A stretch of 18,033 nucleotides of DNA, from contig JBHLQY010000050.1 of NCBI GenBank assembly GCA_048883105.1, positions 1 to 18,033 on the forward strand. Direction: 5' to 3'. Shown here one piece after another: positions 5,800-13,781 of this stretch. Source of the stretch: LW40-45 sp048883105 (GTDB lineage Archaea; Asgardarchaeota; Lokiarchaeia; Sigyniarchaeales; SOKP01). Under the pieces are notes generated by a model. The model had not been told where the DNA came from. It searched no databases and worked only from the letters and a program-made list of their open reading frames with translations. How positions within the stretch are numbered: position 1 is the first letter of the stretch; each line of letters opens with the position of its first letter. The position numbers and the translations under genes are program-made.

Positions 5800-7227
5800 A
5801 TGAATAAAGAAGAAATTTGTTTTATGTCTGCTTGCGACATGGCAGACGCAATAAAAAGGCAAGAAATGACTTCTCAGGAAATAACTGAGGCTATAATTGA
5901 AAGGATTGAAAAAATTAATCCATTAATTAACGCCTATTGCACTACTACATTTGATTTAGCAAGAGAGATGGCAAAAAATGCCGATGAGGCAGTTAAAAAG
6001 GGTGAAAAATTAGGAGTTTTACATGGTATACCTACAAGCATAAAAGATTTGATGCAAACTAAAGGTATTAGAACGACCTATGGTTCTAAACTTTATGAGA
6101 ATTTTATTCCTGAAGAAAATGATATTGCAGTTCAAAGGTTAATTGACGCAGGTTGTATATTAATGGGTAAAACTAATACTCCAGATTTTGGACATATCGC
6201 CCTTACTAATAATATAATCTTTGGACAAACAAGAAATCCTTGGGATTTAGAAAAAAATTCAGGAGGTTCTAGTGGAGGTGCTGCTGCTGCTGTAGCATCA
6301 GGAATGGGTCCCTTAGCTTTGGGTTCTGATGGTGGAGGTTCAATTAGAGTTCCCAGTTGTCTTTGTGGTGTGTATGGTTTAAAGCCCACTTTCGGGCGCA
6401 TCCCACGTTACCCACGTATAGGAATAACTTTTTGGAATATGGATCATTATGGTCCAATTGTTCGTTTTATTAAAGATGCTGCTTTAATGTTAAATGTTAT
6501 GAAAGGACATCATCCCTTAGATCAAACATCTTTTCCCGATGACAGCATAGATTATTTAGAAAGTCTTAATGATAAGCCAAAAGAATTAAAAATTGGCTAT
6601 TCCATGGATTTAGGATTCTTTAAACTTTTAAATGAAGAAATTGAAAAAGTGGTTATTAATAATGTTCAAAAATTTACTAAATTTGATTGGAATATAGAAA
6701 ATGTAAAAATAAAAGTAAGAAAGCCTGAAAATGCATTTGGTGTATTAGCAAGGCTGGGGTATGCTTATGATTTAAAGAAGGATTTAATGGATAAACGTGA
6801 AGATTTCAGTCTTGATCTAATTCAGATAATTGAAGCAGGTTTAACGTTGAATGGTCTAGATGTTATAAAAGCTATAGCTCAGCGTCAAGGAGTTTACGAT
6901 GTATTTCACAGATATTTTAATGAGTATGATGTTTTAATTACACCTACGACACCTCATCCTACTTTTAAACTTGAAATGGGAGAGCGAGGTACAAGATTTC
7001 CTATTGTTAAAGGAAAATCTCTGTCTATCACGAGCTGGATGTCCTATACTTATCCATTTAATATGACTGGTCTACCTGCAGCCTCAATTCCATGTGGTTG
7101 GACGAGGGAGGGATTGCCTATTGGTATGCAAATTATTGGAAAAAGATACGATGATTTAACAGTTCTTCAAGTTTCAAAAGCTTTCGAAGAAATTCAACCG
7201 TGGCAAGATAAAAAGCCTAAATTTTGA
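5800..7227 (+). CDS. Amidase-signature hydrolase, stand-alone
   Basis: Predicted cytosolic amidase hydrolysing a carboxamide to acid and ammonia (or amine). The complete Ser-cisSer-Lys triad is visible: Lys82 in GIPTSIKDL, Ser157 in NSGGSSGG (153-160), and Ser181 in GSDGGGSIRVPS (175-186), followed by GVYGLKPTFGRIP. The C-terminal motif P-F-N-M-T-G-L-P-A-A-S-I-P-C-G also fits. Its 475 residues are the normal length. It resembles GatA of the tRNA amidotransferase, but no gatB or gatC lies in the window and the neighbours are unrelated, so a catabolic amidase is more likely. The gene ends 29 bases before the convergent nucleotidyltransferase. Substrate unknown. Confidence 0.9.
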   Translation: MNKEEICFMSACDMADAIKRQEMTSQEITEAIIERIEKINPLINAYCTTTFDLAREMAKNADEAVKKGEKLGVLHGIPTSIKDLMQTKGIRTTYGSKLYENFIPEENDIAVQRLIDAGCILMGKTNTPDFGHIALTNNIIFGQTRNPWDLEKNSGGSSGGAAAAVASGMGPLALGSDGGGSIRVPSCLCGVYGLKPTFGRIPRYPRIGITFWNMDHYGPIVRFIKDAALMLNVMKGHHPLDQTSFPDDSIDYLESLNDKPKELKIGYSMDLGFFKLLNEEIEKVVINNVQKFTKFDWNIENVKIKVRKPENAFGVLARLGYAYDLKKDLMDKREDFSLDLIQIIEAGLTLNGLDVIKAIAQRQGVYDVFHRYFNEYDVLITPTTPHPTFKLEMGERGTRFPIVKGKSLSITSWMSYTYPFNMTGLPAASIPCGWTREGLPIGMQIIGKRYDDLTVLQVSKAFEEIQPWQDKKPKF

Positions 7228-7256
7228 ATAATATTTATTTTTTTTCCTTTAAATTT

Positions 7257-8348
7257 TCAAAATGATTTTATATTGCTTGTTGTAATATAGGAAGAGTCGC
7301 CAATTGTAATGTTGTTTTTAATAAGATCTTCCAAAATTGAATAATCTCCAATGATACTGTCAGAAGATATAATTTTTTTTAAGTGTGCTCCATCTCCAAT
7401 AATCGATTCAGAGATAATACATTTATCTAATATTGCATCGTCGCCTATAGAAACGTTTGGTCCTATAACTGAATTAGTAATTTTAACTTTTTCGCCTATA
7501 AAAACGGGAGGAACTATCTTAGAATCAACAACATTACCAGATTGAAATAAATTTTCGTACAAAGGATTTTGAATTTTAATTTCAGTAAGTAAATGCCTAT
7601 GCCCTTTTAATAGACTTTCAGGTCTACCAAAATCTACTATTTCGACATAAACTTCGTTTAATTTGATTTTCACTCCTTCATCAATAAGTTGCTGCAATAC
7701 GGGTGCAACCTGATGTTCCTGGCCATTTTCAAGCTTAATTTTACTCTGTTGTTCTAATAATTCAAATAAGCGAGGTGTCATGCTTTTGCCAAATATATAT
7801 GCTCCAGAGATTGCGTAATTTGAGATAAATTCTTTTGGTTTCTCTACAACTTTCGTTATATATTTTTTATTTTTATCTAAAAGAACAACTCCGTATAATT
7901 GAGGGTTATCCACCTGTTTGATATTAATCATCCCGTCGCAATCTTCCTTATGGAAATTTAAAAGAATATTTGAATAATCTTCCATAGGAAGTCTATCGCT
8001 TAAAAAAATAAAACAATCGTCATTTTTAACAAAATCCTTAGCCAATAAAATAGCATCACCGAGACCAGAAAAATATGGAGTATCTCCAGAATATCCAAGT
8101 GGTTTTTGCTCGGCAAAGAATATGTTAAAATAATTACTATAACTCTCAGTCAAATACTCTGTTATTTGTCTTTTTTTGTATCCTACAATAACACATATGT
8201 TCGTGCCTTTTGGAAAAGTTTTTTTCAATTTAATTAAGTTATGGTCTATTAACCTTTTGCCCGCTATTTTAAGAAAAGCTTTCGGCTTAGAATAAGTAAA
8301 GGGTTGTAGACGTTTTCCAACTCCAGCAATCGGGCAAATTAACCACAT
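7257..8348 (-). CDS. Nucleotidyltransferase with C-terminal left-handed beta-helix
   Basis: Predicted sugar-1-phosphate nucleotidyl (or thymidylyl) transferase of the RmlA/GlmU-like type. The catalytic domain opens with ICPIAGVGKRLQPFTYSKPK (4-23), with the G-x-G-x-R loop and the substrate Lys. SGLGDAILLA and FLSDR with the metal Asp follow, then VVEKPKEF. After about residue 275 come hexapeptide repeats typical of a left-handed beta-helix (IPPVFIGEKVKI, SVIGPNVSIGDDAI, ESIIGDGAHL, DSIIGDYSIL, NITIGDSSYI). The tail often mediates oligomers or carries acyltransferase activity; here it is short and has no obvious acetyltransferase site. It is 52 bases downstream of a lysine-rich protein gene on the same strand. 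Sugar and base not determined. Confidence 0.87.
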   Translation of the reverse strand: MWLICPIAGVGKRLQPFTYSKPKAFLKIAGKRLIDHNLIKLKKTFPKGTNICVIVGYKKRQITEYLTESYSNYFNIFFAEQKPLGYSGDTPYFSGLGDAILLAKDFVKNDDCFIFLSDRLPMEDYSNILLNFHKEDCDGMINIKQVDNPQLYGVVLLDKNKKYITKVVEKPKEFISNYAISGAYIFGKSMTPRLFELLEQQSKIKLENGQEHQVAPVLQQLIDEGVKIKLNEVYVEIVDFGRPESLLKGHRHLLTEIKIQNPLYENLFQSGNVVDSKIVPPVFIGEKVKITNSVIGPNVSIGDDAILDKCIISESIIGDGAHLKKIISSDSIIGDYSILEDLIKNNITIGDSSYITTSNIKSF

Positions 8349-8400
8349 ATTAAATATAATAAAAATGGATATAATATAAAGTATTTTGAATTTTGGGGCT

Positions 8401-8928
8401 TTATATGTCCTTAATTTCTAAAATTTTTTTTAAAATTTCGTAGTAACTCGCTTCTTTTAATTTTTCTTGAATCGCAGTTTTTAATTTTCTTAGATAATAA
8501 TTATCCGAGCTATTTCTTTTTACCACTCGAATTTTTTTATTTATCGCGATTCTCGTTTTTTCATCCAAAAAATTATGCGGAATTTTTCTAAATTGACTAA
8601 TTAATTGAGATTTTACATTGTTTTCAGCTTGGATTTTTTCAGAATCTAATTTTTTGTTTAAATTTCTTATCCACGTTTCTATCTTATCTATATCACCTTT
8701 TAAATAAGTTCTTTTGTTTAGCCAGTCCTTAAATTCAATTACATAGCTTAAAAAATCATCAGGTTTGTTTTTAATTTCATTATTTTTCCTTTTCTTCTGC
8801 GTTAAATCTCGGACTGATTTTTTTTTCAATTCTTGAACTTTTTCTTCTGGAAGTGCTTTAAAAACTTCTTCTATTTTATTTTTTTCTTCCTTAGATTTAT
8901 TTTTGGTAAGCCATTTATCCATTGACAT
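8401..8928 (-). CDS. Lysine-rich, probably helical protein of unknown function
   Basis: A 175-residue, highly basic protein (many K, few G/P) that should be almost all helix and partly coiled coil. It begins M-S-M-D-K-W-L, then a charged segment, then K-A-L-P-E-E-K-V-Q-E-L-K-K-K-S-V-R-D-L-T. A second part (about 60-175) contains W residues spaced as amphipathic helices and ends in LKKILEIKDI. There is no signal peptide or membrane segment. The charge would suit nucleic-acid or ribosome binding, but I recognise no domain. ATG 8928 is used; ATG 8922 is an equal alternative. It is first in a possible two-gene unit with the beta-helix nucleotidyltransferase and divergent from the HAD hydrolase. 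Confidence 0.7.
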   Translation of the reverse strand: MSMDKWLTKNKSKEEKNKIEEVFKALPEEKVQELKKKSVRDLTQKKRKNNEIKNKPDDFLSYVIEFKDWLNKRTYLKGDIDKIETWIRNLNKKLDSEKIQAENNVKSQLISQFRKIPHNFLDEKTRIAINKKIRVVKRNSSDNYYLRKLKTAIQEKLKEASYYEILKKILEIKDI

Positions 8929-9059
8929 CGTTTTTCAAATAATGTTAAAGATATTCTCTAAAAATTTGTTTATTATTAAGAATTTAACAAAAGAGGGTGA
9001 GTCAAATTATTTTTCTTTTGAGAAAATTTAATATTTTGAATCGTTTTTTATAATCTAAG

Positions 9060-9821
9060 ATGAGTATAAAAGGGATTATTTTCGATTTTGGTTTTACCTT
9101 ATATTATTTTGAAGATGTTTCGATTGAGAGATATTTTAATTGTTTTAAACGAGGATTGCAAAAGTCTGTGGCGTTATTAAAAAAATCAAATATTTTGGAG
9201 GACGATTTAATTAAAAAATTTACTAATACATTTCAAAAAAAGAGATTTGATTTCTTTAGGAAAAGTGTGAAAACAAAAAATGAATTTCCTACTACTTATG
9301 TATTTCAAAATGTATTAGGGATGATTTTAGGGGAAGAAATTATTTCTAAATTAACTAAGGAGTTCTATATAGAATTAGCTGATTTATATCATTCAGTCGA
9401 AGAGAAAGAGTGGATACCATTTAAAGAAACAAGAGATACTCTAAAAAGGCTCTCTGAATTTAAAGTCATTAAAATATCTATTCTCTCCAATCATCCCCAT
9501 CATCCTACGATTAAAAAACTTCTTAAAAAACACGATTTATTGAAATATTTTGATGCTGTGGTTACATCTGGCAAGTTTGGCAAAAGAAAACCTGCTCCAG
9601 AAATATTTCATCATACTTTAAAAAAAATGGGCTTAAAAAATGAAGCAAGCTCGTCTGTGCTTATGATTGGAGATGAATACGCAGATATTGTTGGAGGACA
9701 AAGAGCTGGCTTACAAACAATCCTATTTGAACGCGAATATAAATTTCCCTTTGAAAAGGAAATTGATGATCCTAATCTAAGAAAAATAAACAATATAGAG
9801 GAGATTCTGGATTTCATATGA
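9060..9821 (+). CDS. HAD-superfamily hydrolase with variant motif I (DxG)
   Basis: Predicted phosphatase-like Rossmannoid enzyme of the HAD family. Motif I is FDFGFTL (8-14): the nucleophile Asp9 is present, but the usual acid/base Asp two residues later is Gly11. Motif II is ILSNH with Ser143, motif III is Lys177 in GKRKPAPEIF, and motif IV is GDEYADIVGG (Asp205, Asp209). A helical cap fills about residues 15-115, so it is a C1-cap protein of 253 residues. DxG variants are known among HAD-IA proteins such as the epoxide-hydrolase N-domain and YihX-like phosphatases, so loss of activity is not implied. No Shine-Dalgarno site is seen. The next gene starts 94 bases later; a shared transcript is possible. 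Substrate unknown. Confidence 0.83.
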   Translation: MSIKGIIFDFGFTLYYFEDVSIERYFNCFKRGLQKSVALLKKSNILEDDLIKKFTNTFQKKRFDFFRKSVKTKNEFPTTYVFQNVLGMILGEEIISKLTKEFYIELADLYHSVEEKEWIPFKETRDTLKRLSEFKVIKISILSNHPHHPTIKKLLKKHDLLKYFDAVVTSGKFGKRKPAPEIFHHTLKKMGLKNEASSSVLMIGDEYADIVGGQRAGLQTILFEREYKFPFEKEIDDPNLRKINNIEEILDFI

Positions 9822-9915
9822 TAAGTTAATAAATTGTAGAAAAAAAAATATGAGTTAAAAAAATTTCTATTAATCACTAAGAATATTAGAAAAAATAAAA
9901 TAAAGTGCTAAGATA

Positions 9916-11382
9916 TTGTCGAATAATGATGTAATTCATTTATTTCTAAATCCAAAGTCCGTGGCTATCATAGGTGCATCAAGAAATCCAATGAAAGGAG
10001 GAAATTGGATTGTAAATAACCTCACATTAAATAATTTTAAGGGAGAAATTTATCCGATAAACCCTAATTCAGAGGGACAAATATACGGCTTTGACATTAA
10101 GAAATCTGTTTTAGATATTGATAAAAAGGTTGATCTTGCGATTTTTTATGTACCAAATTGGGTTATTCCAAGTATATTAGAAGAATGTATAGAGAAAGGT
10201 ATTAAAGGCGCTATTATTGAGACTTCTGGATTTGAAGAGGTAGGAGATAAAGGTTTAGAATTGAGAGATCAAATCCTCAAAATTACGGATAATTTTAAAA
10301 AAATTAGAATTGTTGGCCCTAACTGCATGGGAATTACTAGAATTGATAAAAATAGTAATTGTGAGGAAAGAGGGGGATTCTTCTCAGGATTTGGAGTTTT
10401 TAATAATTATAAAAGAGGAAATATTGCGGTAATTAGTCAATCAGGAATGTTGAACGGTGGGTATTTAATGCATATAATGGAAAAATATCCTGATATAGGC
10501 TTTAGATATTCATGCGCAATTGGAAATAAAATGGATTTAAGTGAACTAGAGTTCCTTGAATATTTTATTGATGATTCTACGGTAAATGTCATTGCAATAT
10601 ATCTAGAATCGTTCAAAGATCCGAGGAAATTCATTGAATTATGCAGAAAAGCTAAAAAAATTTCAAACAAGACTATTATATTGGTAAAAGGAGGATTAAC
10701 ACCCCAAGGTCAGAAAGCTACTCTGAGCCATACAGGATCTATTGCTGAAAACTTACAATTGATTGAAGCTATAATCAAACAATCAGGTATAATAAGAGCT
10801 CACAGCTTCTATGAATTATTTCAGTTTGCCAGAACATTTTCAATGATGTATAACACGGGGAAGGAATTACCCAGAAAGGGTAATGTTACAACGATTGTAG
10901 GTTCCGGGGGAGCAGGCACAATAATTGCCGATCTTCTTATGCATTATGGTTTAAATCTTCCACTTTTCGGAGATAAGGCATATCGATCCCTTGAAGAGAT
11001 ATTTCCTTCTTGGATGCCTCCAAATCGATTTAGTCTCATAGATATTTGGCCAGCAATGGAGAAAGCTATGAAGAATAAGATTGATCGCGCAGAGTTATTG
11101 AAAATTGTATATGATGCAGTATTAGGAGAACCCAATATTGAAGGCTTTTTTAATATGATCTTTTGCTCAAAACGCTTTAGAAGGGACTGGAATGTCGATA
11201 AAATGATTGAAAATGCAATTCAAATCTCAAAACCGATTTTTTTCTGGTTAATTGGTGAGGCAGAGGAAGTTCAACATATATCACAATTATTAGCTAAGAA
11301 TAACATTCCTAGCTTTACCAACTTGGAAGAAATGGTTAAAAATTTTTGGATTTTGGTCCAAGAATCAAAAAATAGAAACTAA
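9916..11382 (+). CDS. ADP-forming acyl-CoA synthetase, alpha-subunit type
   Basis: Member of the NDP-forming acetyl/acyl-CoA synthetase family, which turns acyl-CoA, ADP and phosphate into acid, CoA and ATP at the end of archaeal fermentation. The CoA-binding Rossmann domain opens with NPKSVAIIGAS (12-22) and contains VDLAIFYVP (72-80) and IVGPNCMGI (132-140). The ligase domain contains GNIAVISQSGML, and the phosphorylated His is His272 in LSHTGSIAEN. A further C-terminal domain follows (about 300-488). The length of 488 fits an alpha subunit; the ATP-grasp beta part is absent from the protein and from the window, so it must be supplied elsewhere or the protein has diverged. The start is TTG 9916: an in-frame stop at 9901-9903 leaves no better choice. 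Confidence 0.87.
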   Translation: MSNNDVIHLFLNPKSVAIIGASRNPMKGGNWIVNNLTLNNFKGEIYPINPNSEGQIYGFDIKKSVLDIDKKVDLAIFYVPNWVIPSILEECIEKGIKGAIIETSGFEEVGDKGLELRDQILKITDNFKKIRIVGPNCMGITRIDKNSNCEERGGFFSGFGVFNNYKRGNIAVISQSGMLNGGYLMHIMEKYPDIGFRYSCAIGNKMDLSELEFLEYFIDDSTVNVIAIYLESFKDPRKFIELCRKAKKISNKTIILVKGGLTPQGQKATLSHTGSIAENLQLIEAIIKQSGIIRAHSFYELFQFARTFSMMYNTGKELPRKGNVTTIVGSGGAGTIIADLLMHYGLNLPLFGDKAYRSLEEIFPSWMPPNRFSLIDIWPAMEKAMKNKIDRAELLKIVYDAVLGEPNIEGFFNMIFCSKRFRRDWNVDKMIENAIQISKPIFFWLIGEAEEVQHISQLLAKNNIPSFTNLEEMVKNFWILVQESKNRN

Positions 11383-11414
11383 AAATATTGGTTCTAATCA
11401 TTTTTCAATTACTA

Positions 11415-11489
11415 TGACTCTGGGGGGATTTGAACCCCCGATTTTTAGCTCCGCAAGCTAACGCCCCATCCATGCTAGGCTACAGAGTC
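11415..11489 (-). tRNA. tRNA-Arg, anticodon GCG
   Basis: Reading the minus strand from 11489, GACTCTG pairs with CAGAGTC to make a full 7-bp acceptor stem. The D arm follows (stem GCCT/GGGC, loop with GG). The anticodon stem TTAGC/GCTAA closes the loop TTGCGGA, so the anticodon is GCG and it reads CGC/CGT arginine codons. The T arm is GGGGG-TTCAAAT-CCCCC. The discriminator base is A and no CCA is encoded, as common in archaea. No intron is present. It lies between two + strand genes, transcribed against them. Confidence 0.95.
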
Positions 11490-11534
11490 GTTATATTTAT
11501 TTATCGTAAAAAATTATTAGCGTATTTTAATTCT

Positions 11535-11542
11535 CTATAATA
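11535..11542 (+). promoter_or_regulatory. TATA-like box of the HAD/SCP2-like/UroD-like operon
   Basis: CTATAATA lies 38 bases before ATG 11573, predicting a nearly leaderless transcript. This agrees with the lack of a Shine-Dalgarno site there. Confidence 0.4.
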
Positions 11543-11572
11543 ATAAATTAATTTAGCGTTTTAGATAAAATT

Positions 11573-12238
11573 ATGTTTGGTGATTATTGCGTTATATTTG
11601 ACATGGACGGAGTTCTGGCTGACACAGGACCAATACATTTCGAAAGTTGGGTTAAAATGGCTAGTGAGATTAATGTGGAATTTACACGAGAGTTTTTTGA
11701 AGAAACATTTGGTCAACAAAGTGTAACTATTACTCGCAAATTATTAGGAAATGAAGTTGATGATGAAGAACTTGTAAAGAGGGCGTATCTTAAAGAACAT
11801 TATTATCGAGAAATGGTAAAAGATAAATTAGAACCTTTACCTGGTGTTATTGAATTAATAAGAAATCTTAAAGACAAAAAGTTTAAACTCGCAGTTGGCT
11901 CAAGCGGACCACCTGAAAATGTAGAATTATTATTAAATAGTCTGCAAGTTAAAAAATACTTTGATGCTATTATAACCGCTGATGATGTTTCAAATAGTAA
12001 ACCAGCACCAGATGTTTTTTTAATCGCAGCTAAACGCCTCCAAATTAATCCTAAAAATTGCATAGTTATTGAAGACGCCCCTGTTGGTATAGAAGCAGCA
12101 ATCCGGGCTAAAATGAAATCAATTGCCATTACAACAACACACGATAAAAATGAGCTAACTTCTGCTGATTTAATTGTAAAAGATTTATCATTTGTTAGTA
12201 TTAAAGATATTATAAAATTATTAAAAATAGAGAAATAA
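11573..12238 (+). CDS. HAD hydrolase, beta-phosphoglucomutase-like
   Basis: Predicted sugar-phosphate mutase or phosphatase. Motif I IFDMDGVLADT (8-18) has both aspartates, Asp10 (nucleophile) and Asp12 (acid/base). IHFESW (21-26) matches the cap His of beta-phosphoglucomutase. Motif II is VGSSGPP (Ser110/Ser111), motif III is Lys143 in SKPAPDVFL, and motif IV is IEDAPVGIEAA (Glu167, Asp168). The helical C1 cap lies at about 20-90, and the 221 residues are typical. Enzymes with these motifs include beta-phosphoglucomutase, sugar-phosphate phosphatases and phosphoglycolate phosphatase-like proteins, so the substrate stays open. It leads a three-gene operon; its stop is followed two bases later by the next ATG. 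Confidence 0.87.
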   Translation: MFGDYCVIFDMDGVLADTGPIHFESWVKMASEINVEFTREFFEETFGQQSVTITRKLLGNEVDDEELVKRAYLKEHYYREMVKDKLEPLPGVIELIRNLKDKKFKLAVGSSGPPENVELLLNSLQVKKYFDAIITADDVSNSKPAPDVFLIAAKRLQINPKNCIVIEDAPVGIEAAIRAKMKSIAITTTHDKNELTSADLIVKDLSFVSIKDIIKLLKIEK

Positions 12239-12240
12239 GA

Positions 12241-12603
12241 ATGTGTCCGATGTATGAAGGTTTTCCAGCAGTAATATACTCTGGTTTATGGATTCTTCGA
12301 ACTTTTAGAAGATTAGAGAAAGTTTTATCGAAATTACCAATTAATATAGTTATACTTTTAACTGATTCTCCTCCAGCGTTCATGGTTAGGATTGATAAAG
12401 AAAATTTTGAAATCGAAATTTTAGAACATGTAGAAAATCCTAAGGAATTAGACGATATTGAATGTGACGGATATTTGGCCCTACCTACCGAAATACTATA
12501 TAAAGGACCAGCTGGGATAAGAGATGCAATTGCGGAAAAGAAACTTAAGATTAATAATTATGAAATTATAACAGTTTTAGCAAAATTAACGGGTTTTGGC
12601 TAA
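12241..12603 (+). CDS. Small SCP2-like protein
   Basis: A 120-residue protein without signal peptide or evident membrane helix. Its order of features suggests a sterol-carrier-protein-2 (SCP2) fold: a strand FMVRIDKENFEIEIL, then D-D-I-E-C-D-G-Y-L-A-L-P-T-E-I-L, a K-G-P-A-G-I-R-D-A segment, and a closing L-K-I-N-N-Y-E-I-I-T-V-L-A-K-L-T. The last parts resemble the D-x-x-I-x-G ... G ... A-x-x-x-x-x-L-K-I-x-G ... L pattern of SCP2-like lipid/hydrophobic-ligand carriers. This is pattern recognition only. It sits between a HAD enzyme and a UroD-like protein, each two bases away with the same TAAGAATG junction. It may carry the hydrophobic substrate or be a small subunit. Confidence 0.6.
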   Translation: MCPMYEGFPAVIYSGLWILRTFRRLEKVLSKLPINIVILLTDSPPAFMVRIDKENFEIEILEHVENPKELDDIECDGYLALPTEILYKGPAGIRDAIAEKKLKINNYEIITVLAKLTGFG

Positions 12604-12605
12604 GA

Positions 12606-13757
12606 ATGATTGAAAAAATGTCTGCTCTTGAAAGGATTCAAACAGTTTTGGAAGGAGGAATTCCCGATAGAATTCCAAGCTTCTGCTTGGGAGGAGATTT
12701 TGATTTTGTTGATAAATTTATGAAATCTCCGTATGCCTTAACTGATGATGATATGAAACAATTAGATAAAGATAAAATATCATATAGAATCCCTTATATA
12801 CACGCAATTATCGCGAAATTTTCCCCTCATGATATATTACCAGGTGGATTGGATGCCAAAATTGACCTATGTTGGCAAAATCCTAATATGCCTTTACCAA
12901 TAAAACTTGATACTTTGAATGATTTTGTCATGTACAATGGGGGCAACTTTAAAATTGTTGTTCGTGATGAAGGAATTCCACACTGGTGGTACGCAGGTCC
13001 TGCACTTTTAAAAAAAGAAAATATTGAAGAATATTGGAGTAAAGAAAATGACTTAAAACCTGATGAATCAAGCGTTAGAAGTTTTGCAAAAATACGAAAA
13101 ACTATGTTAAAAAAATATGATATTGTAGTTGCCCAAGGTCAACCTGGTCCTTTTGAAAATTGCGTTTTTGGAATTGGACATGCGAACTTTGCGCGTTTAG
13201 CAAGAAAAGATCCAAGTTATCTAAAACAACTTATAGAATTTCAATGGGAAACATTTGAAGAACCTATGTTAAAAATGATTATGAGAACTAAACCTGATAT
13301 GGTAATGTGTGGTGACGACTATGGTTTTAATGACGGATTACAACTACCACCAAGGCTATGGCGTAAATTTATCAAGCCTATATTGGCAGAATACGTTAAA
13401 TATGCTCATGATGGAGGAGCAAAGTTTTTAATACATAGTTGTGGTGCAATTGAAGAAATTTTCCGTGATTTTGTAGAGATTTGTATTGATGGTGTGGAAT
13501 CTTTAAAGCCAAAAAACAACGATTTGAAAATGTACCGAGAAAAATATCCAGAAATTTCTCTCATTGGAACAATTGATGATTCAGAAATGTTAATATATGA
13601 ATCGCCTGAATTCATAAGAAATTCAGTTAAAAAAAGTATAAAAACATTAGGTAAAAAAGGAGGATATATTCCAGGCCCTACTAATTTCCTATTAGATCAA
13701 CCTCCAGAAAATATAGTTGCATGTTACAAGGCAATACAAGAATTTGGAAAATATTAA
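12606..13757 (+). CDS. Uroporphyrinogen-decarboxylase-like protein (MtaA/CmuA methyltransferase superfamily)
   Basis: A 383-residue TIM-barrel protein of the UroD superfamily, which includes heme-pathway decarboxylases and zinc-dependent corrinoid:CoM methyltransferases. The opening MSALERIQTVLEGGIPDRIP (residues 5-24) is typical of the methyltransferase-like branch. MCGDDYGFNDGL (234-245) lies on a barrel strand. LIHSCGAIEE (275-284) supplies the His-x-Cys zinc pair (His277, Cys279). The closing GGYIPGPTN...PPENI (352-370) is where MtaA has its third zinc ligand, a Cys, but none is seen here. No other heme gene is nearby, so heme synthesis is unlikely. ATG 12606 follows the previous stop by two bases; ATG 12618 is an alternative start. 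Methyl donor and acceptor unknown. Confidence 0.83.
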   Translation: MIEKMSALERIQTVLEGGIPDRIPSFCLGGDFDFVDKFMKSPYALTDDDMKQLDKDKISYRIPYIHAIIAKFSPHDILPGGLDAKIDLCWQNPNMPLPIKLDTLNDFVMYNGGNFKIVVRDEGIPHWWYAGPALLKKENIEEYWSKENDLKPDESSVRSFAKIRKTMLKKYDIVVAQGQPGPFENCVFGIGHANFARLARKDPSYLKQLIEFQWETFEEPMLKMIMRTKPDMVMCGDDYGFNDGLQLPPRLWRKFIKPILAEYVKYAHDGGAKFLIHSCGAIEEIFRDFVEICIDGVESLKPKNNDLKMYREKYPEISLIGTIDDSEMLIYESPEFIRNSVKKSIKTLGKKGGYIPGPTNFLLDQPPENIVACYKAIQEFGKY

Positions 13758-13781
13758 ATTAATAAAACAAATTATTTTTTT

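Noticed and set aside
6132..6401. Antisense open frame inside the amidase gene
   Set aside because: It is the complement of the Gly/Ser/Ala-rich catalytic loop, which gives a Pro/Ala-rich artefact.
5800..7227. Assignment of the amidase as GatA of the tRNA amidotransferase
   Set aside because: No gatB or gatC gene is adjacent and the surrounding genes are unrelated; the signature motifs alone do not separate the two.
11415..11489. tRNA gene as an integration site for a mobile element
   Set aside because: No integrase and no repeated copy of the tRNA 3' end were seen in the window.
12606..13757. Assignment as heme-pathway uroporphyrinogen decarboxylase (hemE)
   Set aside because: It has the methyltransferase-branch opening and a His-x-Cys metal pair, and no other heme gene is near.
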